Of a DNA stretch of 64,000 nucleotides, positions 23,281 through 36,110 are shown one piece after another. The notes under the pieces are model-generated. The model was not told the DNA's origin. It saw only the letters and a list, made by a program, of their open reading frames with translations, and made no database searches. Source of the stretch: Viscum album (Eukaryota > Streptophyta > Magnoliopsida > Santalales > Viscaceae); contig OY728153.1 in the NCBI GenBank assembly GCA_963277665.1, positions 274,882,250 through 274,946,249 of the forward strand, given 5' to 3'. Position 1 is the stretch's first letter; every line of letters begins with the position of its first letter. The position numbers and the translations under genes were made by a program.

Positions 23281-24600
23281 TTGTTGAGAGGACAAGAGGA
23301 TGATACGACTTGTGATGACCTACCAGTAGTGGATCCTGAGGAACCGATAGTGTCGGGTGAGGAAGTAGGAGAGAAGATTGATGAGAAATTTTCTAACTAC
23401 ATGAAGTTTATGAAAAGAGACACAAATAAGGTTGTGAAGATCATGTCTAAGATGATGCGTGAGTTCCAGTTTCCGTACCCTCTAACTTTTACTGTAGAGG
23501 ATTGACCTGAAGGATATGAGTTATGAATTTTGTCTATCTATCCTAAACTTAACCATTTGGAGACTCCCACCGAGAAGAGAGTAATGTTTTATTCTTATAT
23601 ACTACGAGGATCAAAGAAGTATTGGTGGGAATTTTGGACTCTGACTGGATATCTTGATAGGATGTTAAGGAAGGAATTCTTGGAGAAGTTCTTCGAGCAC
23701 TTCTATCTAGAGATGTTGAGGTAGGAGAGAGAACATAAGTTCTTAAGGTTGAGTTAGGGAAGTATGTATGTGATGGAATATGATGGATTATTTACAAACT
23801 AATAGTGATTTTATATTACATTGGAAGGGGATGATACAGATACGGTGAGGCATCTCCACGATGGATTTTAATGTGATATTAAGTCCCAATTTAACCTCTT
23901 TTTATTAAAGAAGTTTATTGTGGTAGGGGATTAGGATATCATAGTTGAGGGTAACCTAAGGGAAGATTCAAGTGTAGTATTGGTGGTTCCAACTAGACGT
24001 CCGAGAAGTATGACTACTAAGAGTAGGATTCACCACTATGAAAATGTTATCATTGGTAGTGGGAATAGGAGTACCCAGATAGAGGGGTTAGTTGCATAGG
24101 ATCTTACTCGAGTGATCTATCACCAGTGTGGTTAGAGAAAGTCCCCCCAACCACTAGTATAGTTATAATCTTGTGAAAATATGGGCCATCTATAGAGGTT
24201 TTGCAGGAAGCTACAATTGACGGGTAGTGATGGAGGAGTTAGATATGGCCAAAGTGTAGGAATGGGATATTTTTCTCTGTATCAGTTTGGAAGTTTGAGT
24301 TATATTGGTTGTCATGGTAGAGGAAGTAGATGTGGAGATTCTAAGAAAGATTGCACATATCAGTAGAGTGGTGTAGTTTAGGGGACTCATATTTCATCAC
24401 AGGGAATATGGGTATAACATTTACATGCCATTCAACCTACACTTGTGGATAGTAAGGTTGGACCATCGATAGTGAGATATACTATTATTGTAGATTTTAC
24501 GTTAGATATTTCCTTATTTGATACTGGTTATTCTTTTTTCCTTTATTTATAGAAAATTTTTTAATGGTTTGATCATGAAGGTAGAGTTAACAAGTAGGGT
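23281..24600 (+). pseudogene. T1 gag-protease, decayed
   Basis: One reading frame runs from 23281 past the protease site with about 17 in-frame stops and no frameshift. The capsid part has the usual gypsy signature RGSKKYWWE followed by KEFLEKFFEHFY (about 23603-23710). A zinc-knuckle remnant ENMGHLxRFC follows a cysteine near 24172-24210. The aspartic protease site LFDTGYSF keeps its catalytic DTG (24520-24528). Every stop is one transition away from a Trp, Gln or Arg codon. The family role is particle assembly and polyprotein cleavage; this copy cannot make a full product. Confidence 0.8.
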
Positions 24601-24733
24601 ATTGATGATAGATACACCATTGGGAGTACAATCTAGATACATCTACTTGTGAAAGGGATGTTCTCTTGAGGTTTGGGAGTATCATTTTCTATGAGATCTC
24701 TATATTGTTGAAAAGTCATGATTCGACTTAATT

Positions 24734-27700
24734 GTGGGTGTGGATTGGCTAGTAGAATACAAATCCCATGTAGATTGTTACCATTGGAGGGTGAAATTTA
24801 CATATCCTGAGGGTGAAAATTATTCTCACGAGGGAGAGTGGGATATCAAGGCAGGTCATTCATGGCCAATTCACCAAAAACTTGGAGAGCTTACCACCCA
24901 GGTTGTTAGATTTTTGTTGGATAATGGAGGTGTAAGAAAGGATTTATTTCCACCTATATTGAATAGATTTTAGTATGTGTTTCATAAATACTTCTTAGGG
25001 ATGCTACCTGAGAGGGATGTGGAATTTACTATAGATATCATGTAGAGCATTGATCTAGTTTCTATTCCACCAAACAAAATGGAACTGATAGAGCTTCAAG
25101 TGCTCAGGACACAACTTGAAGAGTTTATGGATAAGGGATTTATCCATTTTAGTATGTCAACATGGGGATATCCATTTCTGTTTTCTAATAAGGATGATGG
25201 GAGTTTGTAATTATGTGTCAATTACCAAAAGTCTAATAGGATTAAATTAACAAAAAGGAATCATCTTTTGTGTATCGAAGATCTATTTTACCATTTAATA
25301 GGAGATTTTTTTCCTCAAAGATTGACTTGGGATTAGGGTATCATCAGTTGAGGGTTCAAAATTTTGATATACTGAAGAATGATTTTAGAAGAAGGTATGG
25401 CCTATATGATTTCATCATAATTATATTTGGTTTAATGAACAAACCTATAATTTTTATGGTCTTGATGAACCAGATATTTTATCCGTACCTAGATTAGTTT
25501 GTGGCAGTATTTGTGGATGACATATTGGGGTACTCTAAGGCTTGTGATGACCATGCCCAATATCTTAACATCACCTTGAGTACAATGAGGGAGCATATTC
25601 TATACACCAAGTTTCCTAAGTTAAATTTTTAATATTTATTAGGTACACATAATGGGTCACATCATCTCATAGGAAGGTGTGTCAGTGGTCCCATAAAAGG
25701 TTTAGGCAGTTGTTTCTTGAAATTCTACCAAGAATGGTTTTGATATTTTTAGATTTTGGGTGTTTCTTGTATATTATCGAAGGTTCATTCAATAATTTCC
25801 CATTTGGTAGAACCACTTTTGGGCTTGACCAAAAACAGGGTAAATTTTGACTAGTCTGGATCATGTGAGAAATTTTTCTATGAGGTTAATAAGAACTTTA
25901 AATTGGCATCGATCATGATCCTACTTAATCCAGGTGAGGAGTGTATGGTGTTTTCTTAAACTTCTAGGATTAAACATGGAGGAATGTTGATACATGGAGA
26001 CCGAGTTATGAAATATGGGTCTCAGTAGTTGATGTCACATTAATGGAACTACCCTATACACGAATTCAAGTTATTTGCTTTGGTTTATACTTTAATGTGT
26101 TAGTGGCACTATCTGTGGGTGAGAAGTTAACTGTGTATACTAATCAGAAGAGATTAAAGAATATCTTCTCCCAATGATGTTTTAATGTTCAGTAGTTTAT
26201 ATGGGTTGAGTATATGTAGTAATTAAATTTTGATATAGCATGTACATCCAGAAAAGGAAATAGTGTGGTGGATGCTTTGATTAGGAAAACTCAGACATAG
26301 GCTATTTAGGAGTCTAGTGATGAGTGGAAGATGATGGATCTGCTAGCTGAGATTTGTGCTATGGTTCAGGAAAGCCTAGAGAAGGTGAATCTGGTATTAA
26401 TTTCAGTTGATTCTACACTTTTAAGATATATTAAAGAAATTTTGTATGCGGATCTAGAGTATTTTACCCTGAGGGAATTCCTTGAAGGTGGTAAGTCACC
26501 TTCTAATTGTAGAATAGATTAGGATGAGTTCATCTATGTTAGGAATTGGTTTATTATGCCTACGATCATGCGATAAGAGATGATGTGTGAGTTTCATTCC
26601 TCTAAGTGGGTGGTACATCTAGGTGTGACAAAAATGTACCATGATCTATGTCAACAGTTTTGGTGCATGGGAATGAAAAATGAGATAACATGGTTCATGA
26701 AATAATTCTACACCTATCAGTAAGTGAAGTCCAAGCATCAACGACCTAGTGGTTTAGTATAGTTGTTTCCCATTCCAAAATGTAAGTGGTATGACATGAC
26801 CATGGACTTTGTGGTGGGTCTCCCAAGTATTCCTTAGAATAATGATTCTATTTGGGTTATTGTGGATCATTTGACAAAGGGTGCACATTTCTTTCCTATA
26901 TGGGAAAATTTCTCATTGGATCAACTGAGGCACTTTTATGTTCATGAGATAGTTCATCTGTATGGGGTTCCATAGACTATAGTTTTAGACCGTGACTCAA
27001 TATTTAATTTTCTCTTATGGAAGGGATTAGATAAGTTTCTTGGTACATAGGTTCTTTTAATTATATATTTCCAACCATAGATATATGGGAAGTCAGATCG
27101 TAAAATATAGGAGCATGAGGTTATGTTCTAATCATGTGTCCTAGAATTTGGTGGGTCTTGGGAGAAACACCTAGATTTAGTGGATTTTCCAATAAAAAAA
27201 CTTATTAGGAAACTATTCATATGGAAACATATGAGAAACTTTATTACAGGCCATGTAGATCAACTTTATCATTGATGGAGGCATGTGAGTTAGAAGTGTT
27301 GGGACTGAGTCACCTACAAAAGATATTATAGTAGGTACAACTAATTCAAAATAATATGTATATATCTTATAGTAGATATAATTTATATGTTGATAGATTT
27401 CGATGACTCCTAGAGTCTCTATATGGTGATCATGTATTCCTTCAGGTGTCGCCTAGGTTGGGACACCGTAGGATATGAAGATAGGGAAAGATGGTGCTTA
27501 GGTTCATTGGACTGTTTGAGGTTGTGGAGAGAATTAGGTTGGTGGCATACTAATTGGAACATCCACATACATATAGTGTTATTCATGATGTAATCCATGT
27601 GTCACAACTTCAATGGTATCACCTCGACCCTTATCATGTGATCGATATGGATGAAGTTAATCTTGAGATTCATGCGTCGTTTGTGGAGAACATGATATGT

Positions 27701-27889
27701 GTGTTTGATAATAGTGATAAAGTGTTATGGAGAAATAATGTGCTGATAGTTCATGTATTGTGGAAAAACTTCCATGTTCCGGAGGAAAATTTGGAGAGAG
27801 AAGTGGATATATGGTCTCTATGGTGCAATCTTTTTGACACAGAATCAAAGAGATTCTTGGGTGTACAGTTCAATGATGAGATGTTATAA
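24734..27889 (+). pseudogene. T1 pol (RT, RNase H, integrase), decayed
   Basis: Domains follow in gypsy order. GVDWLVEYKSHVDC (24734 on) matches the post-protease block. RT starts near LEEFMDKGFIHFSMSTWG (25118 on) and continues through [13 protein letters not shown] to the catalytic FVDD at 25510-25521, with both aspartates intact. A frameshift lies in a T run near 25306-25313. RNase H shows HEFKLFALVYTLM (26059 on) and ends near SVVDALIRK. Integrase shows HLGVTKMYHDL, DFVVGLPS and LDRDSIF; its zinc-finger cysteines are mostly lost. The last 111 codons (27554-27889) are open and form the chromovirus-type tail. Many stops elsewhere make it non-functional. Confidence 0.85.
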
Positions 27890-27899
27890 GGTGGGGAGA
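27887..27899 (+). promoter_or_regulatory. T1 polypurine tract
   Basis: The sequence AAGGTGGGGAGA stands directly before the right LTR start (TATAAAACC, probably decayed from TGTAAAACC). It overlaps the end of the pol frame. Confidence 0.75.
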
Positions 27900-28745
27900 T
27901 TATAAAACCTTGACCTTTTCTAGAGATTTATCAAGCTCATTTACAAGTACTCTTTTTCCTTGTGTTGATTAATTTTCATGTGGGTTTTACATTGGGGTGT
28001 GTTTGGGTAAGAATTTGACAAAATGGAAGAAAAAGGGAAATGCAAGGTTAGTGCACGATTTTCCATAACCGTACACCCTGGACCAACAAACCGTGAAACC
28101 CTAGATAGAGATGTGTATCATGTCTAGTTCACAGTTTGTAAAATATTTTTCCCTATTAAGAGAAATCTTTCACACCTAGTAAAGGCGTACGGTTTATAAA
28201 ATCGTGTGCCTCTAACCAACAAATTGTGTGTTGCTTTTTAATTAACCCGAAAGATAGTTTTTAAAATTTCTAAACCCCCCATATTAAACCTTAATCGGTC
28301 CTAGCTCGACCCTAAGATCTCTTTTATTATTTTAGAGGCTCCCAAACAGATTCCAAGCCTTCATTACCTCCATTCTTGGTGAATCAAAAGGAATATTGAA
28401 GATATGTACCACCTGGGTTTGTTGTTTCATCCCATTTAGAGATCTCTCTCTCTTCTTCTCCTCTTCCTAGATAAAAAATATATATTTATCTGTTGTTGGA
28501 TCTAGATCTTGATATAGGTTTTTTGGATATTTATTTATTTGATCGTGGATTTAGAATTTGGATCTAAATCTCATTATTCATCGCATTCATTACTGATCCA
28601 CTTCTATTTTGGAATATTCATTAGTGATCATTCTTCATCAATTTTGAGGTAGGTGGTCTATAATTTAAATCTCAAAGTATTGATACCAATTTTGAGAATG
28701 TAATTTTATAATTTATATTAGATGAATAGAAATTGAGTTCATGAT

Positions 28746-29248
28746 TGAATTAAATAATTTTTTGAATTAATTAATAGAGGGAACTATGAAATTTGGAATA
28801 TTGGGAATATAAATTGAAATAATTAATTGTTTGATTAATTATGGAGTTATTGAGATTGTTGAATTTGATTAAATAATTATTTAATTAATTAATGGGAATG
28901 GTTGGGATTATGAAATTGATAGTATTGAAATAATTAATTATTTAATTAATTATGGAGAGGTTGAGATTATGGAAATTGTATGATTAATTTTAAATTTTAT
29001 TATTTCTATGATGAAATCTTTGAATGGGAATAATTTATTATTGAATTTATTATTGGATATTTTTGTGATTATGAACTTTATTAAGATGATTAATTAATTT
29101 TTCAATTAATTAATAGGGTATATATGATTAATTAATTGTTTAATTAATTTATATAACTGATGTTATTAATTAATTGTTGAATTAATTATTGGAATGATGG
29201 TTATATGAAATTGTTGAATTTGATTAATTAATTGGGGAATTAATTAAT
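28746..29248. repeat. Array of AATTAATTAATT hairpins, T1 right LTR
   Basis: The units are of the same type as at 21281-21588, but about 500 bp of them. More units, or units not lost in the left LTR, are present here, which fits slippage or unequal exchange between hairpin units. Confidence 0.65.
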
Positions 29249-29510
29249 GTGATAATCATGTGTGGGATGTTGTCTGATGCATCAAAAGAACATAGTGTGA
29301 TAAGACATTATGAGTGGTAATAATGGAAATCGCATGTGATAATCATGTGTAGTACATGGTCTGCTCCATCAAAATCCCAAAGTGTGATAAGAAATGTTTA
29401 ATTATAACGATGGTATTCATATGTGTGGGATATAGTTTGTTGCATCAAAATCCCATAGTGTGAATTAAAATGATGAATGGTAATAATGAAATTCATATGT
29501 GAATTGATAC
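29249..29510 (+). repeat. Three degenerate ~85-bp tandem repeats, T1 right LTR
   Basis: These match the three units of the left LTR. They sit directly after the hairpin array and share the words CATCAAAA and CATAGTGTGA. Confidence 0.6.
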
Positions 29511-30245
29511 AAAGAATGGTAAAATGGAATTCGGAGATATGATATCCCTTGGGGATAATTCAGACTCCGACAGAGGCTGAAGAAGGTATTGAGAGTTTGG
29601 GTATCCTTGAGAACCCAGTTGTATGTGGTTGAAAAAAGAGTAATTGACTAAGTTTAATTTTTTTAATTTATTTATTTTATTCATTATTTATACAACGGCA
29701 TACACTTTTTATTGAATGGATTTTGTTTTAGACATTGTTGATGATAGCATACTGAGTTTTATGCACGGCCTAACCAGGCTACCTGATCAGTGCCCGAATA
29801 GGCTATATTTTTTCCATATAGGATAAAGGAAAAGGCCTTGTGTTATATGGATTATTTGGGAGGGATCATGGATGAGTTAACCAGATATGGTTTGGGACCC
29901 ACTTGGGATTTTTCTATGTCTTTGCTTTTGGGTTTTCATTTTGACACTTGGCACATATTCTAGCATAGCATATCTATTGTTTAGTTTTGATATTGTACTT
30001 CCAGTTTTGGTCATTTTATGATATGAGTATTTCTCTGTTTATAGTTATATGCCATTTTGTTATTCCTTATTTGTTTCCAATAGGGTATTACTCTGATAAA
30101 GATTTTATAGTCTCCTCATGATCGATATTAGACCCTGATTTCTAGTCAGCAGCCTCTGGCATACGGGGAGGCATGCCTATGTTCATGTGACTAATCATCA
30201 CGGGGAACCGATGTGTGGCACCCAGGTCAGGATATTATCATAGTA

Positions 30246-30519
30246 ATGATATTCTTATATAGAGAATTATTCAAACATTAATGTTTATATTTCTAATTCC
30301 TTTAATAATCATCAAATATGAATCATTTATTATGATATCATCATGTTGCCTAGAATTGATATGGAAAAGGAAGTAGTGATATGATGTCTTATATCATATC
30401 TAATTATATTACATTAAGGGATATGATGTAAAATTTATAACATGCATATATTACAATAGTATATCTATATATTATCCCAAATGATGTTGAAAAAAAATCA
30501 TTATATGAATATAGGATTT
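30246..30519. other. Short AT-rich flank between T1 and G1
   Basis: No frame on either strand continues the G1 reverse transcriptase here. The stretch is rich in GATATC/ATATCAT words, like 19600-19950 on the other side of T1. It may be the far side of the DNA into which T1 jumped. Confidence 0.35.
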
Positions 30520-31140
30520 ATGAAATATCTTAATCATGAGGCTTCAATGTTTGAGAGTAAACCAGAGTATCATTGTTAAACATGGCCACAAATGAGTCTA
30601 TATATGGATAAAATACTTAATGCATCTAATTCATAAAATATTTTTGGTACATACATAAAATTTAATATTATCATAGTAAAGTCATAAAATCCATTCCTAC
30701 TTCTAAAAGTTGTATAAGGGATATCATCTAGCCTCACCCACAATTGGTGATTTCCTGACCATAGTTCAATCTTTGAGAACCACTTGTCTTACCTCTACTA
30801 ATTTAATAGGTAATATATTTTATGACTAAGATATTAGTTCTTGATCTTCACTTGGTCTAACCTCAAGTAATCCGAATATGAATTTAATGAACCATTACAC
30901 TTCTTAGTGAATAAAACAGAAGGGCCCCAATGGGGTGTCCTTTGGAAAATAAATCCATCCACCTTAAGGTACTCTTTTAAACCATCATCTATTTCACCTC
31001 TATATCATCCATCTTATATGAAGGAATGGATATGTAACTCCATGTATGGAATTATCTTAATTGTAAACTCAATCTATCTTTTGGGTGTTAATCCTAATAA
31101 TTCCTTGGTAAATACATCCTATAACTAGTTAATAACTATA
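30520..31140 (-). pseudogene. G1 reverse transcriptase fragment (gypsy type)
   Basis: Read on the minus strand from 31140 downward, broken frames give an LKEYLKVDGFI block, then WGPSVLFTKKCNGSLNSYSD, then KIELWSGNHQLWVRLDDIPY, then a FYDF block. Together they follow the gypsy RT order closely. The catalytic FVDD-type site reads FNNDTLVYS near 30558-30584, so the first aspartate is lost. Several stops and at least one frameshift are present. The fragment ends near 30520. Its upstream half lies beyond the C1 insertion, at 41234 onward. Confidence 0.75.
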
Positions 31141-32802
31141 TGTAGGATCGAAATAGTATATGTAGATGTTCAATTATAAGAGGGGGTGAATTATAATTGT
31201 AAAAACCACTCTTTTTTAACCTTAAGGAAAACTATGTTTAAAAATGTTAAACAAGGTAAATTCACAAAGTCACTTTTAGTTCTTAACATTGAAATAAACT
31301 TTTTTAGGATCTAGAAATATGAATCTGGTAAAGAAACTTAAGGAAAAATTTCATAGAGAATGATTCTACCTTAAAGCTTATATAATTTTATTTATCAGAG
31401 TAAGTAAAAGTACAACAAAGTATGAGAAATTTATACTTTCTTTATTAAAAAAATACAGCAGAAATAAAACTTGAAACAATAAAAAGTTACATGTAGGAAA
31501 TCTTTTAACCCAAAGAGTACGGTATCCAACAAACTTGGATAAAGGTGTCTTGATTTATACTTTTAAGAAAGACTAGATTACTCATACCAGGTTAATCCCT
31601 CAATAAGAATATCGGAGTCTGTGTTGCTATCCCCACAAGACCTTTAACTTTAAGGTAGTTGAAACCTCTATCTTCTTATCCTCAGAATCCCTCGATTGTA
31701 CTCAGCAACAATAGGAGTCGCATGAAGCAAGCTGAACAAGTTGTTCATGGATAAACAAGATATTAATTAAACACACAAATCGTGAGATTCTCTCTATATA
31801 AATCACTTCGCAGCATCAAAATATGTAATATCTAAATTGATAATGAGCTTGTTCAAATGATCTCTTATTTATAGGCAAGGATTCCAACGGTCGGCTCCCT
31901 CCTCTAATGGTCATATTTTTCCTTGAATCTCGGAGGGACCTTTACATGTGTTACTCAACCAATGGTTATTGAGAAAAAAATTGTATGACATAATTTAATA
32001 ATAAAAACATGTGTAAGGAAAATAAAGTAGCTTATCCAAATATGAACAATCTGGAATCTTAGTGAAAAATAGAATTCGGAGTCAAAACATATGAACAATA
32101 AAATTCTAGAAACAAAATTATATTTGGATTATGTTTTATAAAGAATTCAGAACCTGAATTATATAGTTTTTAGAGTCTAAATTTTGAGTAAATTAGAGTC
32201 TAAATTATGATTAATTCCAAGTCTGAATTCTGATGAATTCAGATTCTGAATTTTAGGGAATTTGGAGTCTGAATATCAGTGAATTTGGGGTCTAAATTTC
32301 AGAGATTTCAGAGTCTTAATTATAAAGAATTAGGAGTCTGAATTTTGGAGAATTCAGAGTCAGAATTTTAGAGATTTCAAAGTCTAAATTTCAGAGAATT
32401 TGGATTTTGAATTTTAGAGAATTTTTAGTTTTAATTATAGAGAATTTGAAGTCTGAATTTTAGAGAATCTAGAGTCTAGATTTCAAAGAATTTGGAGTCA
32501 GAATTTTAGAAAATTCAGAGTCTAAAAACAATAAGACTTGGTAGATTAAAGAACTGTATGATTCCAAGGTTTTTGATAAGGATCCGAATTTTTTGACTTA
32601 TTTAGAAAATAGTTATAATTGGTTTTAAGAATACATTGAATAAGATAATGAAACCAAGGTAAGGGTAAAACTTTTCTTAGAGAAAGAAAAGTTTCCTTAA
32701 GAAAATTATTCTCAGAGAAAGATATTTTTCCTTAAGAAAATGTGTTTCTAATTTTCAAAGCATAGAGGAATGGAAAATTCATAATGAAGACTTATTGACT
32801 CA
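31141..32802 (-). repeat. C1 3' LTR (about 1.66 kb)
   Basis: It aligns with 39546-41233. The minus-strand end reads CGATCCTACA, and the start TGAGTCAATAAG follows the polypurine tract. It contains a 23-bp tandem array at 32143-32529. Confidence 0.8.
32143..32529. repeat. 23-bp tandem array, C1 3' LTR (about 16.8 units)
   Basis: Units of exactly 23 bp run head to tail without phase change. Each is built from GAATT(T/C), then (A/G)GAGTCT, then GAATTTCAGA or a close variant. Sequence drift between units is large, but spacing is perfect over nearly 390 bp. Confidence 0.85.
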
Positions 32803-32806
32803 AAAA

Positions 32807-32818
32807 TCTCCCTTTTTT
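32807..32818 (-). promoter_or_regulatory. C1 polypurine tract
   Basis: The minus strand reads AAAAAAGGGAGA, four bases before the 3' LTR start. Confidence 0.75.
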
Positions 32819-34390
32819 GGAAAGCAGAAACAATCTTTCGAAAAAGAATATAAGGGATAATAAATTTTCTTTTTGAACTATAAAAGAAAAACTTATCTCC
32901 CTTTACTTATGAACCATGATGAATATGACTAACTCCCCCTTAGTTTTTGAAATCCCTATGGATCATATTCTTCACTTCCTTAGAGGGGTTTAATTTTTAT
33001 TGTATAAGAAAGTCTTCTTTAAGTATACTCCCCTTAATTAAACTCCATAATAAAGATATCATTTTTCTTTAGGGAGTCCTTGTATCCTTTTCTCAAAATG
33101 AGGAAACTATGAACCCATAAAGATAAAATTCTAAAGTTCCTTGAAAGGTGGTTGATCTTAGCTGACATTTCTCCTTTAAGTCCAAGGCACTCAATTTATG
33201 TTTCCTTTTCAAAGCTTCTTGACTGATCTGGAAACTTGTGGGAGTAGAAAATTGCCTCACTTTTATAAATAATTCTAAAAATATTTTATAAAATATTGAA
33301 AGGGAGAGATTATGTTTTTCCATATATTTTGAATGTAAAATTATCCTTACCTCCTTCTTCATAAAAACATATTATATTACATAATTATATAACCAAGTCA
33401 GGATAAAACAAAATCTAAACCTTCGACTTAGCAGCACAAAAACACTCCCATCCATTCAACTAAATATTCTTCATGATCAAGGAATTATACTTAGAAAAGA
33501 ATTTCAGGTAAACAAAAATTTCCCTATATATTTTTCAATCCTTATTTTCCTTAGTTGAAGACATATGTTTATGCGATGAGGCTTCCAGCAACATTCAGAG
33601 TGTAAGAAAAGTCAGAAAAAGGAATGATCTATTTCAAGATGAGAAGTGGTTTAGTAGAAAAAGTCTTGAAAACTGATGTGGGACAAGGAATATGGGTCCT
33701 TTATATAGGCATCGAGGAGATGATTATAATTCCCTAATAGACCCAACAGTTGAAATAAGTACGATCTGATATGGTGATTGAGATGAATTCCAAAGAAGGA
33801 TTTGGTAGGTTCCTATCTTTTGAGGTTTTAAGGAAAAATCAGATTTAAGGAAAGTTAATCCGATAGAGTTTTCTTAAAACAAGATAAAAATACTAACAGG
33901 AGAAAAAAATCATTAAAAAAATTAATGTAAGGAAATAGACCTTCTATATTTCTATAAAAAAATCAGTATAGATAAGGTTTTTCTTTTACAACTTAGATTC
34001 CGGAAAATTTTATTAAGAAAACGAAATTTTAGATTCCAGAAATTTTTGTTATGGAAACGAAAATTTTGAATCCATGAATTTTTATTAAGAAAAGGAAATT
34101 TTTAATCCATAATTTTGGGTTATAAAAAAATGTATTAATAAGGTAAAGAAATAAAATAAATTTATTTCGAAAAATATTTGATTAAGGAAAAAAATTGGTT
34201 CCATAAATTTTTTTTAAGAAAAATGAGGTTCTAAAAAATGATTTAAGAAAGAAAAATTTGGGAAACAGTAAAGAAATGTACTACAACTATGAAAAAGTGT
34301 TTCTTAATGAAAATAGATAGGTTTAAAAAAAGTTAATATGGAATATTAACTTATGGTTATCGTTTATAACTTTTTTTTAATGTATTCAAA
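32819..34390 (-). other. C1 long region between pol and 3' LTR
   Basis: About 1.6 kb separate the end of RNase H from the polypurine tract. Sirevirus-type elements often have extra sequence or an extra frame here. An 89-codon minus-strand frame (33093-33362) is open but shows no membrane segment or known motif, and I do not assign it. Tandem repeats lie at about 33996-34130, and similar weaker words continue to about 34260. Confidence 0.55.
33996..34130. repeat. ~37-bp tandem repeats in C1 3' region
   Basis: About 3.5 degenerate units share the words AGATTCC(A/G)GAAA, TTTTATTAAGAAAA and CGAAATTTT. They lie between pol and the 3' LTR. Confidence 0.6.
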
Positions 34391-36110
34391 TCAATTGAAG
34401 GGTAAATATTTTGTAAAAATATTAGCAAGTTCATCTTGTATTCTGATAAATTGAAGAATGATATCTCCTATAAGTATGTGATCCCTAAGAAAGTGATGCC
34501 TAATATCTATGTGTTTTTCATGAGAGTGATGCACATGGTTTTTTATTTGGTAAATTTCAATTCTTTTATCACACAATTTTTTTGTTTTGGTAAAACTCAT
34601 GTGATAGTCTGTGAGTGTGTGTTACATTCCCAACACTTAAGCACAAAAACTTACAACTGCTACATATTTAGTTTAATCAGTCAAAAGTTTTACTAAGTGT
34701 TAATTCATTCAGGAAAAATAAACAAGTGAATCTCCTATTAAATGAAAAGTTCTGAATGTACTTTTTCTATCCACTCTACATCCACCAAAATCAGCATCTT
34801 CGAAACTTTTTAAAAAAATCATTTACAAAAGTATAGAAAAGTCCCAAATCCATGGTACCCTTTAAATAGAAAAAAGTCTATTTACTTCCTTTAAATGATA
34901 TTCCTTTATATTAGATTGATATCTTTCATAAAAGCATAGTGAAAACATTTAGTCCGGACGACTAGCCATTAAGTATAATAATCTTCCTGTCATACCTCTA
35001 AAAGATATTTAATCTACTGGCTTCCCAACTTCATCAAGATCAAGAGAATTTGAGATACCGATTGGAGTGCTTATATTTTAGTGTTTTCATATCCATACTT
35101 TTTAAGAAGATAATTAATATAATTAAGTTGAGATATATAAGTTCATTCTGATTTTTGAGAAATTTTAAAACCTAGGAAAAATGTTTACTCACCCATCATA
35201 GTCATCTCAAACTCAGATTTCGTGAGATTCACAAACAAATCAGTTAAATATTCCTGAGTTGATCCGAATATAATTTTATCAACATATATTTAAAGAATAA
35301 AAACATTTTTCTTATCTTTCTTTATAAAAAGAGTTGGATCATCAGTTCCGTTAACATAATTGTTTTTTTACAAAAATATTTTAAGTCTATCATACCAGGC
35401 TCTAGGGGCTTGTTTAATTCCATATAAAGCTTTGGTAAGTTTGAAAACATGTTCAGACTGTTTTGTGTCTTCAAATCCAGGAGTTTTGTCAACATCAACT
35501 TCCTATTGAACATATTTATTAAGGAAATCACACTTCACATCCATTTGAAAAAGTTTGAAATTAAATAATGCTACAAAGGAAAGTAAAATATGAATAGATT
35601 CAAGTTTAGCTACTGGAGCATAGGTTTATTCATATTATATTCATTATTGTTGATTATATACTTTAGAAACTAATCTAGATTTATTTAATAATATGATTCC
35701 ATTTTCATCACATTTATTTATGAAGACCTCTTTTACTCCAATTACAGAAGTTTCCTTAGGTCTTTCAACCAAGGTCCAAACATTGTTCTTTTCGAATTCA
35801 TTTATCTCATCTTTCATGGATTTAATCCAATCATCATCACCTAAATCTTCATCAATGATTTTTGGTTCTAATTGGGAAAGTAATGCTATATGTTCTAATT
35901 CATTTCTTAAGGAACTTCTAGTCCTTACAAGTTTATTTACATTACCAATGATACTATCACTGTGATGATTCTTAAGAAACAACTGATTTGGATTTTGTAA
36001 AGCCTGTTCATCAACATAAGTTAGAAAATATTCTGAGGTAAATAAATTAGAAACATTTTCTTGATTATTTTCCTTATTAGAAGAATCTTCTATTAAATTT
36101 TGATAATCAG
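34391..36110 (-). pseudogene. C1 reverse transcriptase and RNase H, decayed
   Basis: From the high end, the minus strand gives DDDWIKSMKDEINEFEKN and NVWTLVERPKETSVIG (frame at 35644-35982), the classic copia RT opening. The block [13 protein letters not shown] follows (35322-35531). The catalytic YVDD site reads YVDK (35275-35286), so the second aspartate is replaced. RNase H ends with HIDIRHHFLRD and LANIFTKYLP (34391-34600), the usual copia pol terminus. Frameshifts and stops separate these blocks. Confidence 0.85.

Larger units (their letters stand above)
20504..30240 (+). mobile_element. T1: Tekay/Del-like Ty3/gypsy retrotransposon
   Basis: Two related LTRs (about 20504-22576 and 27901-30240) flank a 5.3-kb internal region. 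In order it holds PBS, gag, aspartic protease, reverse transcriptase, RNase H, integrase and a C-terminal extension, then a polypurine tract. Integrase after RT marks Ty3/gypsy. The C-terminal block VLWKNFHVPEENLEREVDIW resembles the tail typical of Tekay/Del chromoviruses, a family-level call made from memory. TAGTA occurs at 20499-20503 and again at 30241-30245 and is a candidate target duplication. The exact LTR start is uncertain by 2 bp. All genes are broken. Confidence 0.85.
27901..30240 (+). repeat. T1 right LTR (about 2.34 kb)
   Basis: This is the partner of the left LTR. It is about 270 bp longer, mostly because its hairpin array (28746-29248) is longer. It ends in ATTATCA at 30240, followed by TAGTA, which matches the left flank. 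Confidence 0.8.

Noticed and set aside
32143..32529. CRISPR-like array (regular 23-bp spacing)
   Set aside because: There are no spacers. Units are contiguous and diverged, and they lie inside a plant retrotransposon LTR present in two copies.
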